From: a virus
Virus record (IMG/VR): IMGVR_UViG_3300024264_001567
Location: 1-22,112 of that record
Length of the DNA stretch: 22,112 nt
Reading direction: 5' to 3' (one strand)
This document shows positions 13,332 through 20,660 of this stretch, piece after piece; positions within the stretch are counted from its first letter, which is position 1; each line of letters begins with the position of its first letter. The notes under the pieces are model-generated. The model was not told the origin of the DNA. It was given only the letters and a program-made list of their open reading frames with translations, and searched no databases. Both the position numbers and the translations under genes were made by a program.

Positions 13332-15120
13332 TAACATCTCCCACATATCTGCTTGTCCACATAGTTAAGCTATATTTTACACCAGACAATAGCTCTGGGA
13401 CGTGATGCCCGTGTGTGACTTCTGATGGAAATAATATGCACTTTCCTCTTGGAACATTAATATTAGAGTAATTTTGCCTTGGAAATATTAATTCTGCGCC
13501 CTCAAAATCATCATTAAGCTTTACACTGCCAGTAACCAATGATGCATCTGTATGTAGCGCCAAATCTTTTTGAGTATCCATGCTGTACTTCATAGTAAAA
13601 GCATCACGCAATCCATGGTGCTTCATAGGCGTCCAAAAACTTTCAGAAATTTTACCTAACTTTTCGTGCCATAGTCTTTCATATTCATGCCAAAGGCCTA
13701 AATCTTTGAGCCGTATTTCTTGAGCTGGAAACTTATCACCATCCATTGAGCCCCAGTTTCCACGGCTTTCAGACTTATCAATTAGATATTTACATTGATT
13801 TTCACTTAAAAAGTCTGTGACCAATATATCTTTAGCAACTTCCTCATAATTTAAGGTCAAATAATATGGGCTCACAACTTCTGCCTCTGATTTTGTAAAA
13901 CCAAATTTGCTTGCCATTTCAACAAAAAAGTCTTTAGCATCAACTCCACCATTGCCATGATATATGCAACCACAACAATTTGTTTCTTTGTTCCATAGCT
14001 GATTGTTAATGACTTCAACATTTTTATCATGATTTTGAAAAATGTAAGCTTCAAAATCTAACAAAACGCTATAATCTGTTTCAACTCCAAACATAGCCAA
14101 GTATCTTTGCTGACAATAAAGTTGATCATCACCATTTGCTGGTTCAGTTATTGGCAATGAAATGAAACTATGTAGAGCTTTTGCTGTACCTATATAGCAA
14201 CCACTATTTAAATATTTATATTTTGTTCCTGTATCTGACCATTTATCATCTGTATTCTTATCAGGCCAACACTCATTTTCTGCACCAAATACTATATCAG
14301 CGCCCATTTGTTGATACCTTTCAAGTACATTTAAGGGTGTATCTGCAAAGAATGTATCATATCCATCTAAATACAAAATAATTGCATCATCTGGCGCTGT
14401 TGCAAGATATTCATTAACTAATTGTATCTTTGGCATACCAGCAAGCCCTTCCATTGGGTCACGCCAAGGGTGATCTTTGCCTATATTAACAACCTCAACA
14501 CCATATTTTTTTGCTGATTGCTCTAGCGCCCACATTTTTTCTGGTTCTGTAGCAACTGTAATTATTCGAAAATCAATGTCTTTGCCTTCTAGCATTTCTG
14601 TATCCTCTATTGTTGAAGGCCTAAATGACCTCTCAATTTGTTTAACACACTCTGGTTTAAAAAAGAAATTTTTCATTTTATTTGATAATTTTTTTGGAAC
14701 CCATTCATCAACAGGAATTATTTTATCTGAAAATCCATCAATTAAATATTTGGCTGTATCAGGTGTTATTGCATAGGCATGACAATTGTACCAGTATCCT
14801 ATACTATTCCATCTGTAACCTAGCCATGCACTATCGTGATGTTTAAGTATATTAGATATGCTTTCTGTATCTATACTTTCGTATATAGCATCTTCCTCTA
14901 GTATAACTCCATTTACACCAGAATTTGCAATTTTTTCCCACACTCGCAAATGACTTACGGCACACCCAAATTCACCTTTTAATATTGACCTATTGAGCAA
15001 TGGGTCACGCCAAGAATTGTCAGGTTTACAACCTGATTTACTTATTGCGTCTTCCCATTCCATATTTCTTGCATCAAAGGCTGTAACACCATGTAAGGAT
15101 ATTTGATAAATTATCGCCAA
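13324..15120 (-). CDS. Three-domain collagen lysyl hydroxylase/glycosyltransferase fusion (GT25 + PLOD-type GT + LH)
   Basis: This 598-residue protein joins three domains. Residues 1-175 are GT25-like (LPS/collagen galactosyltransferase) with 'GEFGCAVSHLRVWEKI' and Glu75-x-Asp77. Residues 183-410 match the glucosyltransferase domain of human PLOD3/LH3: Asp252-x2-Asp255 in 'YLDGYDTFFAD', 'ENECWPD' (Trp285), 'YLNSG', 'DDQLY' (Asp331/332), 'YIFQN' and 'YHGNGG' (His388). Residues 420-590 match the lysyl hydroxylase domain: His523-x-Asp525, His572, and Lys582 where LH3 has the 2OG-binding Arg. All metal ligands are kept. Known relatives hydroxylate collagen lysine and add Gal then Glc. The start must be TTG 15120, since the next ATG would cut the first GT25 strand. 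The collagen-like gene in the same operon is the obvious substrate; activity is inferred. Confidence 0.85.
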   Translation of the reverse strand: MAIIYQISLHGVTAFDARNMEWEDAISKSGCKPDNSWRDPLLNRSILKGEFGCAVSHLRVWEKIANSGVNGVILEEDAIYESIDTESISNILKHHDSAWLGYRWNSIGYWYNCHAYAITPDTAKYLIDGFSDKIIPVDEWVPKKLSNKMKNFFFKPECVKQIERSFRPSTIEDTEMLEGKDIDFRIITVATEPEKMWALEQSAKKYGVEVVNIGKDHPWRDPMEGLAGMPKIQLVNEYLATAPDDAIILYLDGYDTFFADTPLNVLERYQQMGADIVFGAENECWPDKNTDDKWSDTGTKYKYLNSGCYIGTAKALHSFISLPITEPANGDDQLYCQQRYLAMFGVETDYSVLLDFEAYIFQNHDKNVEVINNQLWNKETNCCGCIYHGNGGVDAKDFFVEMASKFGFTKSEAEVVSPYYLTLNYEEVAKDILVTDFLSENQCKYLIDKSESRGNWGSMDGDKFPAQEIRLKDLGLWHEYERLWHEKLGKISESFWTPMKHHGLRDAFTMKYSMDTQKDLALHTDASLVTGSVKLNDDFEGAELIFPRQNYSNINVPRGKCILFPSEVTHGHHVPELLSGVKYSLTMWTSRYVGDVNG

Positions 15121-15644
15121 GATGGACCTTCAAACCAAGCAACTAAAGATTTTCTTGTTCCTGATGTAACTGGCAATACGCGATGACCATGAAAAGATGG
15201 GAAAGCTATAATTGAACCGCGAGTTTTATAATTATTTGGCATATTAGCGCCTTGGATTTCAAAATCGCCGCCAGTATATTCATCTTCATTACTTAGTTGC
15301 ACTGTGATTGAAACTTTTCTTTGCACTGCGAGTTCTGTGTACCAATCCACATCATTATGCCACCCATAATGTCCTTTATTTTCACCTTCATAGATTGTGT
15401 ATTGAACCTCACATATGTCAGTTACATTATATCCCCAATGCCTGTTTGCTTCTCGAACATAGCCATAAAGAAACTTATCAAGCTCTGGGTCATTAAACCA
15501 ACCTGTTTTACTTCTGCGAATATCTGAATTTCCGCTAAAAGTAGAAGCGTTGTTTATTATTAGGTTATTACCATTTTCAGTAATACTTTTTATTCTTTGT
15601 TCTGTAAGTGCATTTTCCCAGAACATATAAGGCATATGTGACAT
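15111..15644 (-). CDS. PKHD-type 2OG-Fe(II) oxygenase (prolyl-hydroxylase-like, 177 aa)
   Basis: The double-stranded beta-helix fold of PiuC-like/PKHD hydroxylases is clear: iron ligands His96-x-Asp98 in 'GHYGWHNDVDW' and His154 in 'FHGHRVLPV', with the 2OG-binding Arg164 in 'SGTRKSLVAW'. The family strands 'RKVSITVQLSNEDEYTGGDF' and 'RGSIIAFPS' are present. It should hydroxylate an amino-acid side chain, sugar or small molecule using 2OG and O2. It overlaps the start of the fusion enzyme by 10 bases and begins 1 base after the radical SAM gene, so it belongs to the modification operon. Proline of the collagen tract (always X position) is one possible target. Confidence 0.87.
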   Translation of the reverse strand: MSHMPYMFWENALTEQRIKSITENGNNLIINNASTFSGNSDIRRSKTGWFNDPELDKFLYGYVREANRHWGYNVTDICEVQYTIYEGENKGHYGWHNDVDWYTELAVQRKVSITVQLSNEDEYTGGDFEIQGANMPNNYKTRGSIIAFPSFHGHRVLPVTSGTRKSLVAWFEGPSWR

Positions 15645-15645
15645 T

Positions 15646-16536
15646 TTATAATTCCTTCAAGTTGAAGTTAGTACCATTCATCTGCCCATCTTGGGCGTAG
15701 TTTGAGTATATCAAGACTTCTGGGTCTTGTATCAAAAAATCGCAATCATTGCAAAAGCTTGGATAATCTTGATTTCTGTGACCTGTTCTTAATGCGTTAT
15801 ATTTGTGACCATGATATATTTCTTTTACAGTTTCGCCGTGAACATTTCCTAATACAGCTTCGCTATCTCTCCCCAAAACTTGGCAACAGGGGTGAACAGC
15901 GCCGTTTGCACGTATTACTATATCATTTGCGAAAGGCCTCCCACACGTCCTTTTTTGGCCTTCTCTGGACACAATAGGGTCATACATTCCAGACCAATTG
16001 TGCATCGCCCAAATTTCGCATTTTCCACCATCAGCTATTCTTAAATATTGTTCTAACTCATATTCTTTTGAGGCTTCATCTAATAAAAGGTGATAACTTG
16101 ATACGTGAGTTTCTTTTGCATGATCTCGCATTGCATAGAGATTTTCTAATACCCAATTAAAACTAGAACTATTCATCCACTTTAAATATGTTTTTTCATT
16201 GTATCCAATAATTGAAAACCTAAAGAAATCTAATCCAGCGCTTACACAATCTTTCATAAATTGTCCGCGCATCTTAAGGCCATTAGAAAAAATATATACT
16301 TTTGCGCCGTGTTCTTTTGCTGTCTCAATATACCAAGGCAAATCTGATTTCATCGTAGGTTCACCAGAGCCTTCAAGATTTACTATCTTGGGGTTTGTTT
16401 GCCTTAATACAGCTTTGAATGTTTCTCTATCCATAGAGCCTAGAAAATCAACTTCCCGTCCTTTTGATTGAGGACACATTTGACAGGTATAGTTACATGC
16501 ACCATTTACTTCTATAACTGCCCTATCAAAATTCAT
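15646..16536 (-). CDS. Radical SAM/SPASM-domain protein (296 aa)
   Basis: The radical SAM cluster motif is Cys14-x3-Cys18-x2-Cys21 in 'GACNYTCQMCPQ', followed by 'VNLEGSGEPTM' (SAM-binding GGE-like motif) and 'YIFSNGLKM'. The C-terminal part has Cys198 and the pair Cys217/Cys218 (ANGAVHPCCQVLG), then Cys262/Cys265 (FCNDCDF), as expected for a SPASM or Twitch auxiliary Fe-S domain. Such proteins modify peptides, sugars or cofactors by radical chemistry. The start overlaps the previous stop (ATGA). The substrate is unknown; position beside oxygenases and transferases suggests fibre or glycan modification. Confidence 0.87.
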   Translation of the reverse strand: MNFDRAVIEVNGACNYTCQMCPQSKGREVDFLGSMDRETFKAVLRQTNPKIVNLEGSGEPTMKSDLPWYIETAKEHGAKVYIFSNGLKMRGQFMKDCVSAGLDFFRFSIIGYNEKTYLKWMNSSSFNWVLENLYAMRDHAKETHVSSYHLLLDEASKEYELEQYLRIADGGKCEIWAMHNWSGMYDPIVSREGQKRTCGRPFANDIVIRANGAVHPCCQVLGRDSEAVLGNVHGETVKEIYHGHKYNALRTGHRNQDYPSFCNDCDFLIQDPEVLIYSNYAQDGQMNGTNFNLKEL

Positions 16537-17006
16537 GTTGCTATTATAAACCCATTTAATGTTTTTCTAGTTTCATTTTCAACAGACCTGTAACTATGCC
16601 AAGTAACGTCATCTTTACCAGCAAAAATAAAAGCTCTATTTGGTTTCCATTTTATTTGCCCAAAGTAACTTTTATCAATATTATATATTTCTGTGCCAGT
16701 TCCCACATCACCTAGATATACAACTACTGATAATATCTTTTTTTCCCATTCTGAGTGTATGTGATAATCATATGGCCCATGTTGAACCGAATAATACCAA
16801 TTAACTCTGCAACCATTATGGAATGGCCTATGATCAAAACAGTCAAGATATTTAACAATGTCTGGAAACTTACTTTGGTCAGAAATGCTAAGTTTATATT
16901 TTCCAGCAGTGCCAATAGATTTTCTTCCAATAACTTGATTTAAGTGAAATTGATAATCATCAAGAAAGTCATCTTTAATAATATGAGGCCACGGCTCACT
17001 CTCCAT
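16533..17006 (-). CDS. 2OG-Fe(II) oxygenase-like protein with HxE triad (157 aa)
   Basis: ATG 17006 (MESEPWPHIIKDDFLDDYQF) follows AGAGG; the TTG one codon earlier is less likely. The beta-helix oxygenase pattern is visible: 'DYHIHSEWEKKILSVVVYLG' (His84-x-Glu86, with another His at 82), 'GTGTEIY', 'KPNRAFIFAG', the distal His137 in 'VTWHSYRSV' and Arg147 in 'NETRKTLNGF'. The usual carboxylate is Asp; Glu is an accepted variant in this superfamily. It lies between two radical SAM genes and overlaps both. Substrate unknown. Confidence 0.75.
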   Translation of the reverse strand: MESEPWPHIIKDDFLDDYQFHLNQVIGRKSIGTAGKYKLSISDQSKFPDIVKYLDCFDHRPFHNGCRVNWYYSVQHGPYDYHIHSEWEKKILSVVVYLGDVGTGTEIYNIDKSYFGQIKWKPNRAFIFAGKDDVTWHSYRSVENETRKTLNGFIIAT

Positions 17007-17919
17007 CAAGAGCCTCTTGTAATTGCATTAAGAATGAAACGTCTGGTCTCTTATAGCATGTACTACAGGGCGTTTTGTTTTGTCTGCGACCATTCAACAA
17101 TTCATTTCTGTAATCATTTAAATCAGGGTCATTATTCCAAAAATCTAACATTGGAACATTATGTATATTTGTGAAATGTCCAGTTTTACGCCAATCGTTA
17201 CAACAAAGAACATAATCACCATCCCAATTCACATATATCATATTAAATGGCTTGTGACATATTTTACCCCACCTAACATGGCCTTTATATTCGCTTCTGT
17301 TGATATTTAAATCAGGAACTGAGCCAGCCCTGTTGTTGAGTATTCTAAACTCTTTAGGCTTTTCCATTACGTTTTTTGTTCGTCTGTCTGACACTCTTAT
17401 GTCTTTGTATTTTATTTTTGCTTGATGGTAACTTATCTTACATTCATCATAAACGCTAAAGTTTACAGCATCTAATTGTTTGTATAAATCGTAATACTTA
17501 TCAATTCTTGAGCCATTAGTAGATACTTTGCACCATAGATGAGGCATATCTGTATTCTTTCGGTGCAGTATCATTTCTAAAATTTCTTTGAATTGAGGAT
17601 GCAAAGCTGGTTCACCGCGACCAGCTAAGTGCAGTCTAAACTTGTCGTGTGGTTCTAGCCACATAGATTTATTTATATTTTTATTCCATCCGTCCCTATC
17701 GAAATCAAATGTCGCCATTTCATCCAACACTAGCTTGACAGTTTCAAGGCTCATGTGTTTATTTTCGTTTTCATAACCATGCGCTCTTGGGCAGAATGAA
17801 CATTTCATATTGCATAATTCAGTTAAGTGCATTTCCACGCACCACATAAAATCATTCATGTGTATCATATTTACGTTTAGTTCTGAGTTACTTTTACTGT
17901 AGGCCATTTTTACAAGCAT
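16996..17919 (-). CDS. Radical SAM/SPASM-domain protein (307 aa)
   Basis: The cluster motif is Cys36-x3-Cys40-x2-Cys43 in 'LCNMKCSFCPRAHG', followed by 'HLAGRGEPALHP' and 'VSTNGSRI'. Auxiliary Fe-S cysteines are Cys221 (ICHKP), Cys239/Cys240 (YVLCCNDW) and Cys285/Cys288 (PCSTCYKRP). This is a second, distinct enzyme of the same class as the one at 15646-16536, with a longer insertion between residues 160 and 215. ATG 17919 overlaps the previous gene; ATG 17907 is an alternative, and neither has an ideally spaced ribosome binding site. Substrate unknown. Confidence 0.85.
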   Translation of the reverse strand: MLVKMAYSKSNSELNVNMIHMNDFMWCVEMHLTELCNMKCSFCPRAHGYENENKHMSLETVKLVLDEMATFDFDRDGWNKNINKSMWLEPHDKFRLHLAGRGEPALHPQFKEILEMILHRKNTDMPHLWCKVSTNGSRIDKYYDLYKQLDAVNFSVYDECKISYHQAKIKYKDIRVSDRRTKNVMEKPKEFRILNNRAGSVPDLNINRSEYKGHVRWGKICHKPFNMIYVNWDGDYVLCCNDWRKTGHFTNIHNVPMLDFWNNDPDLNDYRNELLNGRRQNKTPCSTCYKRPDVSFLMQLQEALDGE

Positions 17920-18811
17920 TCTCCCATGTTAAAGCTTGATGATCTGTCATATTTTTCTGATACATATCATAACGCTTTTTTATTAAGTCTTTCCAGTTTT
18001 CTTTATTCATATCAATACATACTACATAATAATACCATGTGATAAATTTATTAATAGCATCTTCATCTATTGCTATGGGTACATAATCATTAGGTATTAC
18101 AGAATATGTTGGAACTATGTCTAAAAAAGGCGTATTTGATGTTAAAAAGCAGGGCTTACCAGATATTAAGGCTTGCACAATAACCGAACTTTCAGAACTA
18201 TAAACAAAATTACTTTTATTTATTAAGTCAGAAACATCATAATTATCATATAATAATACTGTATATTCACTTAAATAATTATAATTTTTACATATTTCTA
18301 AGAATAATTTAATTCTATGAGGATTAGTTTTTACTGTTTGTGGGTGTATTTTAAATACAGTGTAATTTTTTGTTTCTGTGGCCCAACGCAAACATTCAAC
18401 ATCGCTTGTTGAGTATGTGTATTTTTTTAGGCTTAAAAAACATATTGCATAATTTTTGTAATTATTAGTAAATCTTTGACCTTTATACTTATTGTAGTTC
18501 ATATGATTTCTATATTTTTTTACTATTTCTTTATCTACAATAGCATTTTTCCAATCATCTCTGCTCTTAAAGCTTTTTATATACATTCCCCTAGTAATTC
18601 TTATATGATTTTTGCACTCAAAACCATGCATTACGCTTAATTCATTAATAGGTTTTCTTAGGTCTTTAAATAAATCTAATATTTTTTTGTATATATCGGT
18701 ATATTCTATTGTTTTGTTAATCTTGCCTTTTGATCTGTGATATTCAAGCCATGCAGAACGCCCCTTATGTGCTACATATGGACCTGTTCGCTGGGGAATA
18801 TACAAAACCAT
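17894..18811 (-). CDS. GT-B/capsule-synthase-like protein, paralog A (305 aa)
   Basis: The C-terminal half resembles capsule polysaccharide synthase-type (KpsS/KpsC-like) GT-B transferases: 'NYTVFKIHPQTV' (a His-Pro motif), 'NYDVSDLINKSNFVYSSESS' and 'VIVQALISGKPCFLTS'. It is clearly a paralog of the next protein upstream in the operon: the two share 'YI(K/S)...RDDWKNA', 'WAT..K.YT(V/I)FK.HP' and 'S..S...QA(L/M)..(G/N)KP' in the same order. The start is coupled to the previous stop (TAATG). The two genes probably arose by tandem duplication. The transferase assignment is tentative; a Kdo-type donor is suggested only by the phage kdsB gene. Confidence 0.55.
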   Translation of the reverse strand: MVLYIPQRTGPYVAHKGRSAWLEYHRSKGKINKTIEYTDIYKKILDLFKDLRKPINELSVMHGFECKNHIRITRGMYIKSFKSRDDWKNAIVDKEIVKKYRNHMNYNKYKGQRFTNNYKNYAICFLSLKKYTYSTSDVECLRWATETKNYTVFKIHPQTVKTNPHRIKLFLEICKNYNYLSEYTVLLYDNYDVSDLINKSNFVYSSESSVIVQALISGKPCFLTSNTPFLDIVPTYSVIPNDYVPIAIDEDAINKFITWYYYVVCIDMNKENWKDLIKKRYDMYQKNMTDHQALTWENACKNGLQ

Positions 18812-19740
18812 TACTCATGCAATCCGTTATTCTTTGTAAATTGCCAAGAATGTAAGTCTAAATCACTAGCCCCAGTTTTATATAAATCACGTCGCCTGTT
18901 TATTTTCCATGCAAAGTTTTCTGCATCATAATCATTTACGCATGTTTTCCAGTACCAAGTAAGCCATTTCATTTGTGTATTTATATCTATTGATTTTATG
19001 TCTTTTAAGCTGTCATCAAGCTTAGTGTGTTCTATTATCGGAATAATATCACTAATCATACATCTTCGTAGGTTTACAGTTGGTTTATTATGCAACATGG
19101 CCTGTAAGGTCATTGCACTATCCACGCTTATCATCATATCACACTGCTTGACCATTGAATTAGCATTGTAATTTTCTATAGGAAAATGTGTATATTCGCT
19201 ATTAATACCCATACGAACAACAGTTGACCAGAATTTATCATAGTCTCTAGGCGTTTGTGATTGACTTGATGATGCTGGATGTCTTTTGAATATTGTATAT
19301 ATTTTATTTTTCGTTGCCCATTCAATCAAAGAAAGTGTTTCGAAATAATCTTTAGGATAAAGGAACTGCAAAGGCACTAAAACATATGGACGATCTTTTT
19401 TCCATTCAACGTCTGTTTGTAAGTACCTGTCATTAGTTCTACTTTTATAAGATGTATATATTAACTCGTCTGTTTCTGCGTTTTTCCAATCGTCGCGCCT
19501 GTAGTATTTAGAAATATATAATTGCTTGGAGAACCTAAGATGTTTAAACGCACCAAATCCACCCATAAACCTGTAATCATATTTTTTATTGTCAAATGTT
19601 TCAAAACAACAAACCTCATTTTCCCAACTTGACGCAATTTTTAAGCACTTTTCGATATATGGCACTAAATGCATCTTTTCTGGGTTGTGGTTGCGTGCCT
19701 CAATCCACTGTCTGAGCCATGCTTTGTATCTTGGGTTCAT
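18811..19740 (-). CDS. GT-B/capsule-synthase-like protein, paralog B (309 aa)
   Basis: This is the tandem paralog of the protein at 17894-18811. Its motifs are 'KIYTIFKRHPASSS', 'YNANSMVKQCDMMISVDSAM' and 'TLQAMLHNKPTVNL', in keeping with the C-terminal donor-binding half of KpsS/KpsC-like GT-B transferases. The N-terminal 100 residues have no recognisable domain apart from 'YISKYYRRDDWKNAETDELI', shared with paralog A. The start overlaps the previous stop (TAATG) and the stop overlaps the next start, so the four genes from 17894 to 20650 are tightly coupled. No membrane segment is seen. Sugar donor and acceptor unknown. Confidence 0.55.
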   Translation of the reverse strand: MNPRYKAWLRQWIEARNHNPEKMHLVPYIEKCLKIASSWENEVCCFETFDNKKYDYRFMGGFGAFKHLRFSKQLYISKYYRRDDWKNAETDELIYTSYKSRTNDRYLQTDVEWKKDRPYVLVPLQFLYPKDYFETLSLIEWATKNKIYTIFKRHPASSSQSQTPRDYDKFWSTVVRMGINSEYTHFPIENYNANSMVKQCDMMISVDSAMTLQAMLHNKPTVNLRRCMISDIIPIIEHTKLDDSLKDIKSIDINTQMKWLTWYWKTCVNDYDAENFAWKINRRRDLYKTGASDLDLHSWQFTKNNGLHE

Positions 19741-20231
19741 TATATATGTTTTATGAAGCCAAAAGCATAACGTTTTTCATGTGCATAAACAGAATGCCAA
19801 AGAGGTTTTTTGTTATCTATTAGAAATCTATTAACAGTCCAACCATCTTTATTATCTTCTGATATTTTCTGCTCACCATTTTCATCGATGTACTTAAAAA
19901 CTCCATGTCCTTTTATGTAATATGTTCTCCACCCTAACAAATTGCTGTTAGTATGCCACGGCAATTGTGAATTTTGTTGCATCACATTGCAATTAGACAC
20001 ATCATCATAACCTAAAAGTTTTACGCATTGATTTAAGATACCAATTATATTTGGTTTTTCTTTGCGAAAATCTAAACCTGATGCACTCATAGGTATATCT
20101 GCATGAGGCAATGGACGCTCTAAAAATTGTTCATAAGACAAAACCCGACCATAATTGTTTAGTTTCTGTAAACTTATTGCGCTTTCTAAGAGTTTCACTA
20201 TTTCGCCATCTGGCGTTAATTTTTCAATCAT
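19740..20231 (-). CDS. 2OG-oxygenase-like (double-stranded beta-helix) protein with HxN motif (163 aa)
   Basis: The C-terminal half shows the beta-helix oxygenase layout: 'LPWHTNSNLLGWRTYYI' (His93-x-Asn95), 'HGVFKYID', 'WTVNRFLID', 'LWHSVYA' (His146) and 'EKRYAFGFI' (Arg154). The usual acidic iron ligand is replaced by Asn, so it may bind metal in another way, be a non-hydroxylating enzyme, or be inactive. I recall similar 'WHTNS' proteins in marine phages, so the change may be a family trait. Start and stop overlap neighbouring genes (ATGA and TAATG). Confidence 0.6.
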   Translation of the reverse strand: MIEKLTPDGEIVKLLESAISLQKLNNYGRVLSYEQFLERPLPHADIPMSASGLDFRKEKPNIIGILNQCVKLLGYDDVSNCNVMQQNSQLPWHTNSNLLGWRTYYIKGHGVFKYIDENGEQKISEDNKDGWTVNRFLIDNKKPLWHSVYAHEKRYAFGFIKHI

Positions 20232-20650
20232 GCTATTTTTAACTCTTCTATGATTTGTGCTTTTCTTGACATACCCACAACTTCGCCAACTAAAAATTCG
20301 TCTACAATATCTGTTGTTAAATAAGTATATGCCCAGTTTAATTTCATATCAAAATCTGCTGGCCTATCTATTTCATCTAATGGACCATACATTTGCAAAA
20401 AATCCAATAATTGTCTTCTGTGTAATTTTGTATCTAATCTAACCACGTCATCACGCAAACCAATAGTATCATCTTCAAGTATATACAAATCACGATATTC
20501 ATCGCTTCTGCCTGATGGTATTTCAGGGTGTGTTTCTTGATACCTTTCAGTAACATCACCTAACTTTAAGATTTCGCTATCAGCTAACTTTCCGTCAGTA
20601 GACATATAACATAAAGATTTGTCTGAATTATTAAAATAATACCACGGCAT
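20228..20650 (-). CDS. Hypothetical protein downstream of the collagen-like fibre (140 aa)
   Basis: ATG 20650 (MPWYYFNNSDKSLCYMSTDG) has GGAGGGA 6 bases upstream, lying across the stop of the collagen-like gene; longer in-frame extensions would overlap that gene by about 150 bases. The protein is acidic and mostly helical in its second half ('LHRRQLLDFLQMYGPLDEID', 'AYTYLTTDIVDEFLVGEVVG'). Small proteins encoded right after a phage fibre gene are often chaperones for fibre assembly, which is a fair guess here. No family recognised. Confidence 0.6.
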   Translation of the reverse strand: MPWYYFNNSDKSLCYMSTDGKLADSEILKLGDVTERYQETHPEIPSGRSDEYRDLYILEDDTIGLRDDVVRLDTKLHRRQLLDFLQMYGPLDEIDRPADFDMKLNWAYTYLTTDIVDEFLVGEVVGMSRKAQIIEELKIA

Positions 20651-20660
20651 TTTGTCCCTC

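Noticed and set aside
15646-20231. A RiPP (modified peptide) cluster with a dedicated short precursor
   Set aside because: Two SPASM enzymes suggested it, but no small open frame with a leader/core layout lies between the tightly overlapping genes; the fibre or a glycan is a better candidate substrate.
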